From Rhizophagus irregularis (Eukaryota > Glomeromycota > Glomeromycetes > Glomerales > Glomeraceae): a DNA stretch of 64,000 bases. The position numbers and the translations under genes are program-made. The notes below the pieces were generated by a model, which saw nothing but the letters and a program-made list of their open reading frames with translations, had not been told where the DNA came from and made no database searches. Where the stretch lies: NCBI RefSeq assembly GCF_026210795.1, contig NC_089452.1, positions 3,224,001 through 3,288,000 on the forward strand. Direction: 5' to 3'. This document shows positions 11,712 to 21,529 of the stretch, piece after piece; position 1 is the first letter of the stretch, and each line of letters opens with the position of its first letter.

Positions 11712-11909
11712 ATTTAATATATATTAAATCTATATAATTAAAAAAATTTGTAATACAGTCAACTCTCTTTATAGTCACACATTTGGGACAGTCCATATTT
11801 GGTGATTATAAAGAGATGTGACTATATAAAAATTTCTTATATTTGTATATCATAATTCCGGCCAAAAATTAACATAATTTTAGCCAGAATTATACTTAAA
11901 ACTTTATTG

Positions 11910-12500
11910 TATCGTAACTTCGCCAATATTAATCGTAGAGAGATGATCTTACCGCCATTCGATTCGTCTTGATGAGACGGTTCTAATGGTATAAAATACG
12001 TCGAAATCCAATCACTAGATTAATTTCCGAAATTAAAAAAATATTAATGGTTTTTGTGTAATAACTCTGCCAATATTGATCCTAGAAAGACGATCTTACT
12101 ACCATTCGATTCGTCTTGATGAGACGAATCTAATGGTATAAGATACATCGAAATCCAATCACTAGATCAATTTCTGAAATTAAAAAATATTAAATGGTTT
12201 TTAAGTAATAACTCCGTCAATATTGATCACAAAGAGATGAGCTTACCACCATTCGATTCGTCTTGATGAGACGAATCTAATGGTATAAGATACATCGAAA
12301 TCCAATCACTAGATCAATTTCCGAAATTAAAAAATATTAAATGGTTTTTAAGTAATAACTCCGTCAATATTGATCACAAAGAGATGAGCTTACCACCATT
12401 CGATTCGTCTCGATGAGGCGATTCCAACGAGCTATAAATCGTCGTTTTACAATCACTAGGTACCGAGAAATCTAGCAAAATGTTAAATGGCGCAGTAAAC
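11910..12500. repeat. Tandem repeat, unit about 147 bp
   Basis: About four head-to-tail copies. The landmark 'CAATATTGATC...CCATTCGATTCGTC' recurs at about 11923, 12071, 12217 and 12364 (spacings 148, 146, 147). Each unit contains a small palindrome, ATTCGTCTTGATGAGACGAAT. Copies 3 and 4 are nearly identical, so part of the array is recent. A decayed further copy appears at about 14180-14250 after the GC-rich block. Confidence 0.85.
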
Positions 12501-13149
12501 GTAAATCAAAAAATATTATAATGCCGATGTTTAACATTTTGTTGAATAACTCGTCGGCCAGTGATCGGAAAAGGATAAAACTTCGTGTACCTAGCTTCAG
12601 ATCAGCCTAAAATGGCCCGATGGGGGATGTCTTCTATAGTGGTGCTGTTACCTGAGGAATTAAGTACTCGGTATAATGGTTGCCCGTTGAAGATGATAGG
12701 ACACAGACCCGAGATTAGTCTCATAAGAGGCAATGGGTGGTCTGGCCGTAAACACTTGCAAAGGAAAAGGATAAAACTTCGCGGGCTGTAGTGGCCTTTG
12801 AGTGAGACTTAGTACCTAAAATGGTGGTATGGAAGGGTACTAGATGGTTGATGTTACCTGTCGAAAGTCCTCCATGAAAGTAGATGCTCTCTAAAGGTCG
12901 TTAAATAAATTGAGTATCAGTATCATGCAATGGGTATAGGATGAGTAGGCGGCGTGTACCTAGCTTCAGATCAGCCTATAATGGCCCGATGGGGGATGTC
13001 TTCTATAGTGGTGCTGTTACGCGGAATTAAGTCTCGGTATAATGGTTGCATGAAGATGATAGGCGAGAGCCAGAGATTAGTCTCATAAGAGGCAATGGGT
13101 GGTCTGGCCGTAAACATTAGCAAAGGAAAAGGATAAAACTAGGGTTGGT

Positions 13150-13232
13150 CACCCTATCTCAGTGGTTAGTCACTGAGACCCTCATTAAGCCTGAGTATGG
13201 TGAGGTCGCAGGTTCGATTCGCTGTACCACGG
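13150..13232 (+). other. tRNA-like sequence with A and B boxes (SINE head candidate)
   Basis: TATCTCAGTGGTTAG at about 13155-13169 resembles a Pol III A box and GGTTCGATTC at 13211-13220 is a canonical B box, spaced as in a tRNA gene. No complete cloverleaf with a clear anticodon arm could be folded by eye, so this looks like a tRNA-derived promoter rather than a functional tRNA. Confidence 0.4.
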
Positions 13233-13538
13233 AAATAAAAAGAATTTTACTGCGGACGCTACAACCAATAGCGTGAAGGTACAGGGATTAGTGTAGTTGG
13301 ACTGCATCATGGTGAATTAGTGTGTACGGTTAGGCCGCACATTTCAACTAAGGGTCAAGGTGGTCCTCCTTAACGTTCTATGAGGCCATTGGCATGTGCG
13401 CAGTCCACCATGTCCGAGTATTCACTACTATACCTTGGGGGGAGCATTCCGGGTCCGGGTCCGGTCATAATACGATACCGCTTGGGGTCAGTAATGGCTA
13501 GATGGTTGTTCTAGATGGTAAAGCTGAGGGTGCAATGT

Positions 13539-13645
13539 CTTAGTGGTAGTTAGGGACCTTAGCACGGTAGGTCTTACCGGAACCGTAAGTGTTCGTCTGC
13601 GCAAGGGAGCAAGGTTAGCGTAGGCTATGGGGTTCGATTCCCTAC
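13539..13645 (+). other. Second tRNA-like sequence with perfect T-arm/B box
   Basis: GGGGTTCGATTCCCT at 13629-13643 forms an ideal TPsiC arm containing a perfect B box; TCTTAGTGGTAGTTAG at 13539-13554 resembles an A box. The A-to-B distance of about 77 bp is too long for a normal tRNA, so it is either interrupted or a SINE remnant. Confidence 0.35.
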
Positions 13646-14466
13646 TCCGGGCCTGGTTGGCGATCCCCTGGTGGTTGATACCCACCATATGCAAGGGGTG
13701 ATCCTGGACAGATGCCTGCTACTTCTTCATCCAGAGTGGTCGACTGAAAGTATGCCACTTAGTAGCGAATGTCTTATCAGGTGCTTGGGTAATCGCGAGT
13801 TTGTAAGTGGCCTTTGAGTGAGGCTTAGTACCTAAAATGGTGGTATGGAAGGGTACTAGATGGTTGATGTTACCTGTCGAAAGTCCTCCATGAAAGTAGA
13901 TGCTCTCTTAAAGGTCGTAAAATAAATTGAGTATCAGTATCGTACAATGGGTATAGGATGAGTAGGCGGCGTGTCTACAAGCACCAGATCGACTAAAATG
14001 GCCCGATGGGGGATGTCACCCTATAGTGGTGCTGTTACCTGAGGAATTAAGTACTCGGCTTTCAATTGGCCGCCCTATTCAAGATGATAGGACATGCAGA
14101 CCCGAGATTAGACATTTCATAAGCAGGCAATGGGCGGTACTGGCCGAAGTGGCAACACTTGCAAGGAAAAGGATAAAACTACCACTATTCGGATTTGTCT
14201 TCCTGGTGAGACGATTCTAACAAGCTATGATACATCTTTGTACGATTATTAGATGCCAAGTTATTTAATATATTCTTTATATAACTGTGATTATAAACGG
14301 TTCTTTTTAATATAAGATTTTTGAGGATAGGTGTGATAGTGATTATAGATAGATTGTGACTATATAGGATAGTTTTTAATAATAAAGTGTTTTGAACATT
14401 CAACTGGTGTGACTATATAGTAGAATGTGACTATAACGGGAGTGACTATAGAGGGAGTTGACTGTA

Positions 14467-15152
14467 TTTAGATTATTTGTATAAGTAAATTTTAAATTAA
14501 ACAACCATGACCCCAGACATCTCTTATATAGATTATAACTGACTTTTTGCCAAAAAAGGTCCAATTTGCTCTTTTTTTATTTTCAGTTTTTTGTGATTAT
14601 TTTGGCATTCAGTGATCTGATTCATGCAATTTTATTTTATTTTATAGAGCTTGATGAGAGCTACAAAACAAAAAAAGTTTGTATAAATTGAACTACTGGA
14701 TGCCAAGATATAAATATGCTTGCCAAAACTATTTTTTCAAAATTTTAGTTTAGTCAAAATTCAATCTGAACTATTTTTTATAACAAATTTAATTGCCAAA
14801 ACTGTTTTTATGCTTTTCTGAAACTAATTATAATTTAGAAAAATTTTAGATTTACCAATTTTTTCATTAAAAATAAAGTTTTTGAGTTTCAGATTTTTGA
14901 ATTTTATCGTTAAATGAGTTTCGAGTAGCAACATTACTGAGATAATCGCAAAAAACCTGATTTTTTTTTGAAATTTAGGGTCAATTTGCGAAAAGTCAAC
15001 TTCTGAGTTATATATGTGATGTTTGGGATTCTGAGCAACCTTACTTTTATTGGGCAGTTTATTATGTAATGTTAAATAAATTTAAAAAGTAAAACGATCA
15101 TTTAATTTCAGTTAGCATTATAATACAATTTTGATACAAAGTAATAGAGTTA
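14467..15152. other. AT-rich spacer with decayed foldback repeat
   Basis: No gene. Bases 14560-14712 are a degenerate copy of the repeat family found in three tandem copies at 35931-36425 (arms containing TTGGCATYCAGTGATC and its inverse). Confidence 0.5.
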
Positions 15153-15332
15153 CAGTCAACCCTTGTTATAATGAACTTTAAATTCCAAACCTCAACTTCG
15201 CTATAGGGTTATGGTGAAGATTTTAAGAGATTTGATTAGTTAATTTGTTATAGGCTTATAGCAAAGAGAAATTTATTATAGTTGTCTGAAAAATTCACTA
15301 TATCAAGGGTTTGCTATATCAAGGTTTGATTG
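15153..15332. mobile_element. 180-bp pogo/mariner-type MITE
   Basis: Starts CAGTCAACCCTTGTTATA and ends with the inverted TTGATATAGC/CTTGATTG-like sequence (ATCAAGGTTTGATTG), flanked by TA on each side. The CAGTCAA terminus matches that of the 2.7-kb element at 11756, so the two probably used related transposases. Confidence 0.7.
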
Positions 15333-16239
15333 TACAACTAATAATAAAATTAATTTTAAATTTATTTTAAATAATAATCCAATTTTTTTAAAAAAATTTT
15401 CAGCAATATTTTTAATGAAAAATAGCTTTCTAACATAATAACAAATCTATAGTAAATTATTTAAAGATCAAATAACTTATTAATAATTTTTGAAATATTT
15501 ATTTTCTCAAACTTGTAAAGATCACTTTAAGATAATATAACTCAAATATTTCAGAAACTACTATGATAGAAACTGTAAAAAATATTAGTAATAATAACCT
15601 AGAACTTTATAAAAATTATATTTAATATCAGTTAACTTTACAAATCTTTAAAATGAAAAACATCAACAAGCTTTATTACTTTCTTTATATTATATTTGAA
15701 CTTTTTTAATATTTACAACTTAATATTAATTAGTATTAAACTTTTCCTTTAAGATTTAATTTGATTTAGACTTGACTTAAACTTGATTTAAACTTCAAAA
15801 AATATTATTTCACAATCTAGTGATTTAATTTTAATGATTTTTTTTTAATTAATAGTTTTTGTTACTCTAATTAAAATAAAAAAGATTATTAAAATCAGAT
15901 TGTTAAATTAAAAGTTATTTGCAAAAAATGTTTTATCTTTCAGAATCAATTAGAATTATACTGTATCATAAATCGATTTGTACAAATCATTAATATTACT
16001 AATATAACTAATGTTCTTTATAAAGAAAATCTTTTAAAATCTATGATGTAATTATAATAAATTAATTATACATTCAATTTTACAAAGGTTGTACTAATAA
16101 ATATAGAAATTTTTAAAGAACTAATACATCAATCAAAAATTGTAGCATAACAAAAAAAACTAATAAATACTTATAAATATTAAAACTTTATAAAATTTAA
16201 ACATATTTGTTTAATTTTTTTTTTATATTTATTAAATAA
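15333..16239. other. AT-rich gene-free DNA
   Basis: No open frame, repeat boundary or RNA signal that I can support. Confidence 0.4.
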
Positions 16240-16863
16240 GGTCAAAAACCTTATAGTAAATAGAAAAACTAAAGATAAAACAGCAAGATTAAAAATATAT
16301 AAGAAAATGAAATCTTTTCTACCTAATATTACTGATATGAATCTGTATAAAAAAAACAAAAAAAGCCTGAAAAATCCTTAAACTTTTTGGTGAAAAAGGT
16401 ATAAATATAAATAGAATCAAATATATTACATATAATGCAAATACTATCTTAAAATTAAAAGATACTCAAATTCAATATATTATAAATTAGATAACTTCAA
16501 AAAGTGTGATAAAATATCATGATTGGAATATTTTAAGAAAATTAGAAAAAATTGAAGAAACTATTAATGATAATTAAACTAATGCATTATTCCTTTGAAA
16601 GCTGAAGTAAGTATATCAGCAAATATATTATTTGAATTTTATTCTAATTCAACTTATAACCAAGCTTATTTTTACATTAAAATATTGAATTAATATTCTA
16701 CTTTATATAGAGAATTTAGTAGTAAAAATTTTAATTATTATGAAATTACTAACAATATTATGCTTATTATACAAATTAAAGCATAATAATAAGAAAAATA
16801 TAGAAGATGCATATAATACTAGATCTTATTTATTAAATATGAACAGCATAAAATTAAAATAGT
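16240..16863 (+). pseudogene. Decayed protein-coding relic, uncharacterised repetitive family
   Basis: Conceptual translation with several frame changes and stops gives connected protein-like blocks: a basic start (KTKDKTARLKIYKKMKSF), LPNITDMNLYKK, LKDTQIQYII, then NQAYFYIKILN, LYREFSSKNFNYYEIT and a terminal FIKYEQHKIKIVV followed by a stop. From memory these resemble a high-copy uncharacterised gene family of Rhizophagus, but I cannot verify that and give it no function. Base composition is the same as its AT-rich surroundings, consistent with long neutral decay. Confidence 0.4.
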
Positions 16864-17117
16864 TGTATAGTAAGTTCACTTTGTGACTATACTTTCTAAT
16901 TGATACTTTATTATATAATATTTTTTCTACATATCAACTATTACCTAATTAGATTAATTTGCAATTATATAAAAAGAAAATATGAGCAAATTTAATAAAT
17001 TATTAATCTCTAAATAATTGAATTGACATGCTAAATTAACTGGTTTACTAAGATCTTATGAAAAGTTTTTATACTTAAAATATACTTAAAATTTTATTAA
17101 AATATGGATAAATCTAA

Positions 17118-17432
17118 TTGTAACAGCCTGTTACGCGTCTTATTTGTAACAACCCCCAATTTTATCCAATTAAAATTTAAGATCAGGCGTAATGTAAACA
17201 AAAACAAAAGATCAGTTGTGTAACTAAGACAAAAGAATTTTTTAAAAAATTTCAAGAAACTGCTTATAACTTAAAATTTTGTCTATGAAACTGTCTTAAG
17301 TACATTAAGTAAAAGTTTTCCAAATTAAATTTTACATATAAAAATTTTATTTGTGAAACACATATTAAATTTATTATTAAAAAAAAATAAAAAAAGGATG
17401 TTACAAATAAGATATGTAACAGGCTGTTACAA
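17118..17432. mobile_element. 315-bp MITE with 37-bp inverted ends
   Basis: Left end TTGTAACAGCCTGTTACGCG and right end inverse TTGTAACAGCCTGTTACATA, each followed inward by TCTTATTTGTAACA. The terminal 15 bp GTAACAGCCTGTTAC is itself close to palindromic. No convincing target duplication and no coding capacity; superfamily undetermined. Confidence 0.7.
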
Positions 17433-17611
17433 ATACATTTTTTCTTAAAATATACTTAAAATAAGTATTAATTTTAATTCATGATATACTTATAATATAT
17501 CTAAAATATACTTAAAATACTTTTAAAATATACTTTTAATGTACTTGTTTTTTACCCAAGTATTTAAATTATACTTAAAATATATTTAAATTAAGAATTA
17601 ATTTTATATTT

Positions 17612-18895
17612 ACCAGTGGTTAATTTAAAATTAATTCACCAGGGGGTGAATTTATTTCTGGTGAAATTCACCAGTAATATGATAATTTTAGTTTTATATT
17701 AATTTTGTTTGTATTACATTTTACAATTTTATATACATAAATAAAAATTTTTTTATGAATTTTTTTAAACTGTAACTTTTTTTTCAAACATACAATTAAA
17801 CCCATACAATTCAATTTCATAAATTAAAAATGAAATTTATAGAAAAATTTGTGTTTTTTATAATACTACCAACTGTTTAACTCCTAAAGTTTTATATTTT
17901 TTATTTAATAACTTTAGAGTGTAATTTCACTACTTTAATCAAATGAAATCAATTTCTTTTATTAATTAAAAGTTGTTCAACAGAGCCAAAACTACTTGTA
18001 TATTATTTTTTATAAGTGTAGGTATAATATATATAAAGAAACCCATATTTTTCATAATGGTACTAACTTTCAAAATTGTTTTTTTATTTATTAACTTCAA
18101 AGTGTAATTTCACTACTTTAGTTAAATGAAATCGACTTTCTAAATTAATTGAAAATTGTTCAATAAGGTCAAAACTACGTGTATATTAATTTTCATAGTC
18201 TACATTTTTCATAACAGTACTAACTTTTGAATTTTTTTTTCTGTTTATTAACTTCAGCGCGTAATTTTACTACTTTAGTCAAATGAAATTGACTTTCTAA
18301 ATTAATTAATAATTGTTCAGCAAGGTCGAAACTACTTGTATATTAATTTTCATGGGTGTAGGTATAATACATATGGAGAAATCTACATTTTTCATAACAG
18401 TACTAACTTTCAAATTTTTTTTTTCTGTTATTAACTTCAGCGTGTAATTTCACCACTTTAGTCAAATGAAATCGACTTTCTAACTTAATTGAAAATTGTT
18501 TAGCAAGGTCGAAACTACTTGTATACTAATTTTTATGGGTATAGGTATAATACATATGGAGAAATTTACATTTTTCATCATAGTACTAACTTTCGAATTT
18601 TTCTTGCATAATTTCACCACTTTAGTCAAATGAAATTTACTTTCTTTATTAATTGAAAGTTATTTAGCAGTATAAAATTTACTTAATACTTGTAAGATTT
18701 ATTCCATTTTTTATAATAATACTAGCTTATGAATTATTGTATAATATATTATTATATTTAAACTATATATTTTATATAAATATTTTTATTAATAAAATAA
18801 TTACTTTTTCAAAACAAAACAATTTAAATTTTAATAAATTATGTAATATAGGTGAACTTTACCTTGGGTGAATTTCACACTGGTAAGCGTTAAAT
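17612..18895. other. Region bounded by opposed ACCAGTG / CACTGGT motifs, possible element
   Basis: TTTACCAGTG lies at about 17611-17620 and CACACTGGTAAG at about 18885-18896; short 'ttcacc/ggtgaa' blocks lie next to both. The heptamer is the terminus of the CACTA-like MITEs at 37111 and 45783, but here the two copies face outward, so they may be ends of different elements. The interior is largely the tandem array annotated separately. Confidence 0.3.
17855..18720. repeat. Tandem repeat, unit about 183 bp, five copies
   Basis: The phrase 'ACTTTAGTCAAATGAAATYG' or a close variant recurs at about 17931, 18114, 18271, 18454 and 18618 (spacings 183, 157, 183, 164). Units share 'TTCATAATGGTACTAACTTT' and 'ACTACTTGTATATTA' blocks; the shorter spacings reflect internal deletions. 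No coding capacity. Confidence 0.8.
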
Positions 18896-19029
18896 CACTC
18901 TTAAATTAAAATTTAAATACAATATAAGTGTATTTTTTACATATTTAAAATATTCTTAAAATGTACTTAAAATTCAATTTAAATATATTTTTACAAGTTT
19001 TCCTCACTATGGTTTCTTGCATTTAGGAA

Positions 19030-19861
19030 ATGAAAATGACTCACAAGAGTATTGTCAATCTTAAGTGTTGCCTCTAGGATGGTGAGGATAAAATAACTTA
19101 CATAATCTCACCCTGCAAGGAAGATAAGGTCGCTATTCTCGAATTTGCTGTTAAAACTCTATTAGCAAATCAAGGTTACCAAGCTCTCTCCCTCAACTTC
19201 GACCTCTACGTGAATGATCCTGAGAAAGACAAACCCATGGAATCAGCAGAAGAGATCTCTAAGTATTTCGATAAGCCTCTTGTTCCGGATCAAATTCACA
19301 TTCTCATAAAACCTAAGAATAAATAGTATTTTTTTATTCGTATCATGTGGCGAAATATTCGCAATTTTTATGTATTACAGGCCAGCTTCCGGCAACGTTT
19401 TTTATTTCATAAATAAAGTTTATCGGTACATGAGAAATTTCCAAGAAATAAATTTTTATCTCACTCCGGAACGTATTTTTGTCCGAGTCAAATATCACTA
19501 TAAAAACGCTATGTCTGTATCTGAAATTAACACACCAGCTCCCACCTCCACTTCTGCTCTAGCGAATCTGTTTTTTTTTTCCTCCGCTCTTTTGTATCAC
19601 TGACTTGTTTTATAATTTCTTAGCCACGGACTGGTATTTCATCCTACATAGTACCGAGGTTATCTATTGTACGAGCAAGACTGAGTATCGCATCTCTCTG
19701 ACTGAAGACGCACTCAAGGACTCTTCCGACTTGTGCAAGAACGTGAAGAGGATTTAGAGGTTATAGTGGGTTTGTTAAAAGATAGGGTATCAGCTAGTGA
19801 AGAATCCGCAAATAAGAAGCACCGTGTAGAAGAGATAATCAAGAAAAAAATAAATGTATAG
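19030..19861 (+). pseudogene. Crinkler (CRN)-like header plus downstream coding relic
   Basis: From ATG 19030 the frame reads a short N-terminus, hits one in-frame TAG at 19075-19077, then continues open to 19327. The post-stop segment (EFAVKTLL, LNFDLYVNDPEKDKP, EEISKYFDKP, PDQIHILIKP) has the layout of the ubiquitin-like header of CRN effectors, which are abundant in arbuscular mycorrhizal fungi. After a gap that may be intronic, 19626-19757 reads WYFILHSTEVIYC...YRISLTEDALKDSSD in one frame and 19755-19861 a Glu/Lys-rich helix in another. GC content is higher than the flanks. The single stop and the frame change indicate a pseudogene, or a gene with unmodelled introns. CRN assignment is a pattern judgement, moderately sure. 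Confidence 0.5.
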
Positions 19862-21529
19862 GACACTATAGCATAGAAAATTTGTCAAATTTGTCATGTA
19901 TCACGGCCGAACATTTGTATTTATTTTTCGCATGTATTAATAAAAATTTTTTGTGATCTGCGTGACAAATTGTCATGCGCACATGATTATTTATGCATCT
20001 TAGAGAAGTTCTCTTGCGGAACTTAAAACTTTATATAAGTGGGAGTGACGAACATTTTTGGAATAGATTATTTCGGAAATCTGGTGTTTGTATAAGGGGA
20101 TGTGAGGCTCATAGTTAGCGATAGAAAAAAAAATAATGTGAAATAATATGACGCGGGGACTCGCATTACATGACTTACTTAGGGTCCCTTGAAAGTATTT
20201 TAAATTATTTATTTAATTCGTCATTTTATAACAAACTTTTATTCGCAATATGATTTTATTAATTTGTTTCGGCACATAAAATAATAAACGAATTAGCAAC
20301 TATACTTTCTTAAATTTCTTTCTAGAATAATACAGCAGATTATAAATCATTTTTTAGAAAAGCTGATAATGTAACTTGATAAAAAAAGCAGAGAAAATTA
20401 TAGCAATTTTAAATGTCATCGGTGTAGTTCAACACCTATTGACTTTAAATATTGAAAATGAAATGTTCGTCAACATCCAGTTTCCCCTTCCTAGGAACAC
20501 TAATGTCAAAACATCTACCGACATCTGGCATCATGTTCGCGTCGTCTAGACCAATTGTTGACCGTAAGAATCGCAGCCATAATTAGTAAATTTTGACGAT
20601 TGTCAAAAGCGAACGTACAGTCCGAAGGAGCTTGTTGAGGAAATGGGGAGCAACCGGCCTGTCCACGAATTACTAATCAAAGGAAAAATTAGAACAATCA
20701 GACAAATAGTTGCTTTATATAATGTTTCGCGCAATAAATCTTATATTTATATACATACAATTAATCAAAGCCATTTTTGTGTTTACAGGATTGATGGCCG
20801 TTCGAGCGTTTATTCCAGCGTCGTCCCATTCGATCAAAAAATAAGGGATCCTTGAAACTTCATCGGAGCAGTATTCTATTTTTCACGTAAGTTTTTAGCC
20901 CATGCACGGCGGATATTTTCAGAATCTTTACTAAACTTCGAAGTTTCTTCTATCAAAACAATTATTTAATTCAAACTACAAAAAGAAAATTTCAATAAAA
21001 TAACACCAACCTGCCATTGTTTTGTTTGACTTATTGAAATCTTGTTTAAAATTGACGCCATCATTTCAGAAATTTTTTTTTGAGAGGAATATTATTTGGA
21101 AAAAACTTGCTTGGAAAAACCTTGCTTAACATATTTTATACTGATAATTGCAAAATGCAATGACCTCATTTGATTTATTACTAGTGACGACCCCGGAAAC
21201 TTATATATGAACTCCTGGGTGTTACACATGGGTAAAAAAATCGATGTCCTTGTTCTATGTATATCTTGAAAATCTTACCAAAAAAGGGAGTCGTTTAAAC
21301 CAGTAACGCTACAAAAAATTTCCACCCCACGTAATTTTTGGCTGGCACTATATGTCTCGGTCAGCATTAAGAAATTAAGTATGTGACAAATAAGGCGTGA
21401 CAAATAGGATTTTACATACTGAAAAAAATCTCTGTCTCTGGAATACATAGTAAAAATGGAAAACAGGAAGGGTGTGACATCAGTGACAAATTTTTAAGAT
21501 CTGGAAAATTTTTGTGGCTTCCCCAGCGT
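19862..21529. other. Moderate-GC spacer with coding-like fragments
   Basis: No gene I can support. Contains a TATATAAG at about 20033, a 70-codon open frame at 20643-20855 (starting MGSNRPVHELLIKGKIRTIR) that has no recognisable domain, and a patch at 21360-21410 with repeated TGACAAATA. The open frame may be part of a spliced or decayed gene. Confidence 0.35.

Larger units (their letters stand above)
12585..14180. repeat. Composite A-B-A ... B-A repeat cassettes, GC-richer than surroundings
   Basis: Cassette A (about 190-210 bp, starting GTGTACCTAGCTTCAG or a variant and ending GGATAAAACT) occurs at 12585-12778, 12954-13140 and 13971-14180. Cassette B (about 163 bp, starting GTGGCCTTTGAGTGA) occurs at 12791-12953 and 13807-13970. 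Order is A B A, then a 666-bp insertion carrying tRNA-like boxes, then B A. Copies differ by many small indels, so the short open frames inside (for example 12585-12791 and 14026-14220) are not conserved between copies and are not annotated as genes. Confidence 0.85.
11756..14464. mobile_element. 2.7-kb non-autonomous TA-flanked (mariner/pogo-type) element
   Basis: Begins CAGTCAACTCTCTTTATAG and ends with the inverted counterpart CTATAGAGGGAGTTGACTG, each end flanked by TA (11754-11755, 14465-14466). CAGT/ACTG termini and a TA target are typical of Tc1/mariner/pogo elements. Phrases of the form 'tatagtcac' recur near both ends as subterminal repeats. No transposase is encoded. The interior is unusual: a 147-bp tandem repeat and a much more GC-rich block of repeated cassettes and tRNA-like boxes (annotated separately). 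Confidence 0.75.

Noticed and set aside
12585-12791. Open frame in cassette A as a gene
   Set aside because: The frame is not preserved in the other two cassette copies, which differ by frame-shifting indels.
13539-13645. Functional tRNA gene
   Set aside because: B box and T-arm are good but the A-box is too far away and no anticodon arm is evident.
13488-13694. 68-codon minus-strand frame
   Set aside because: No homologous features; overlaps the tRNA-like insert.
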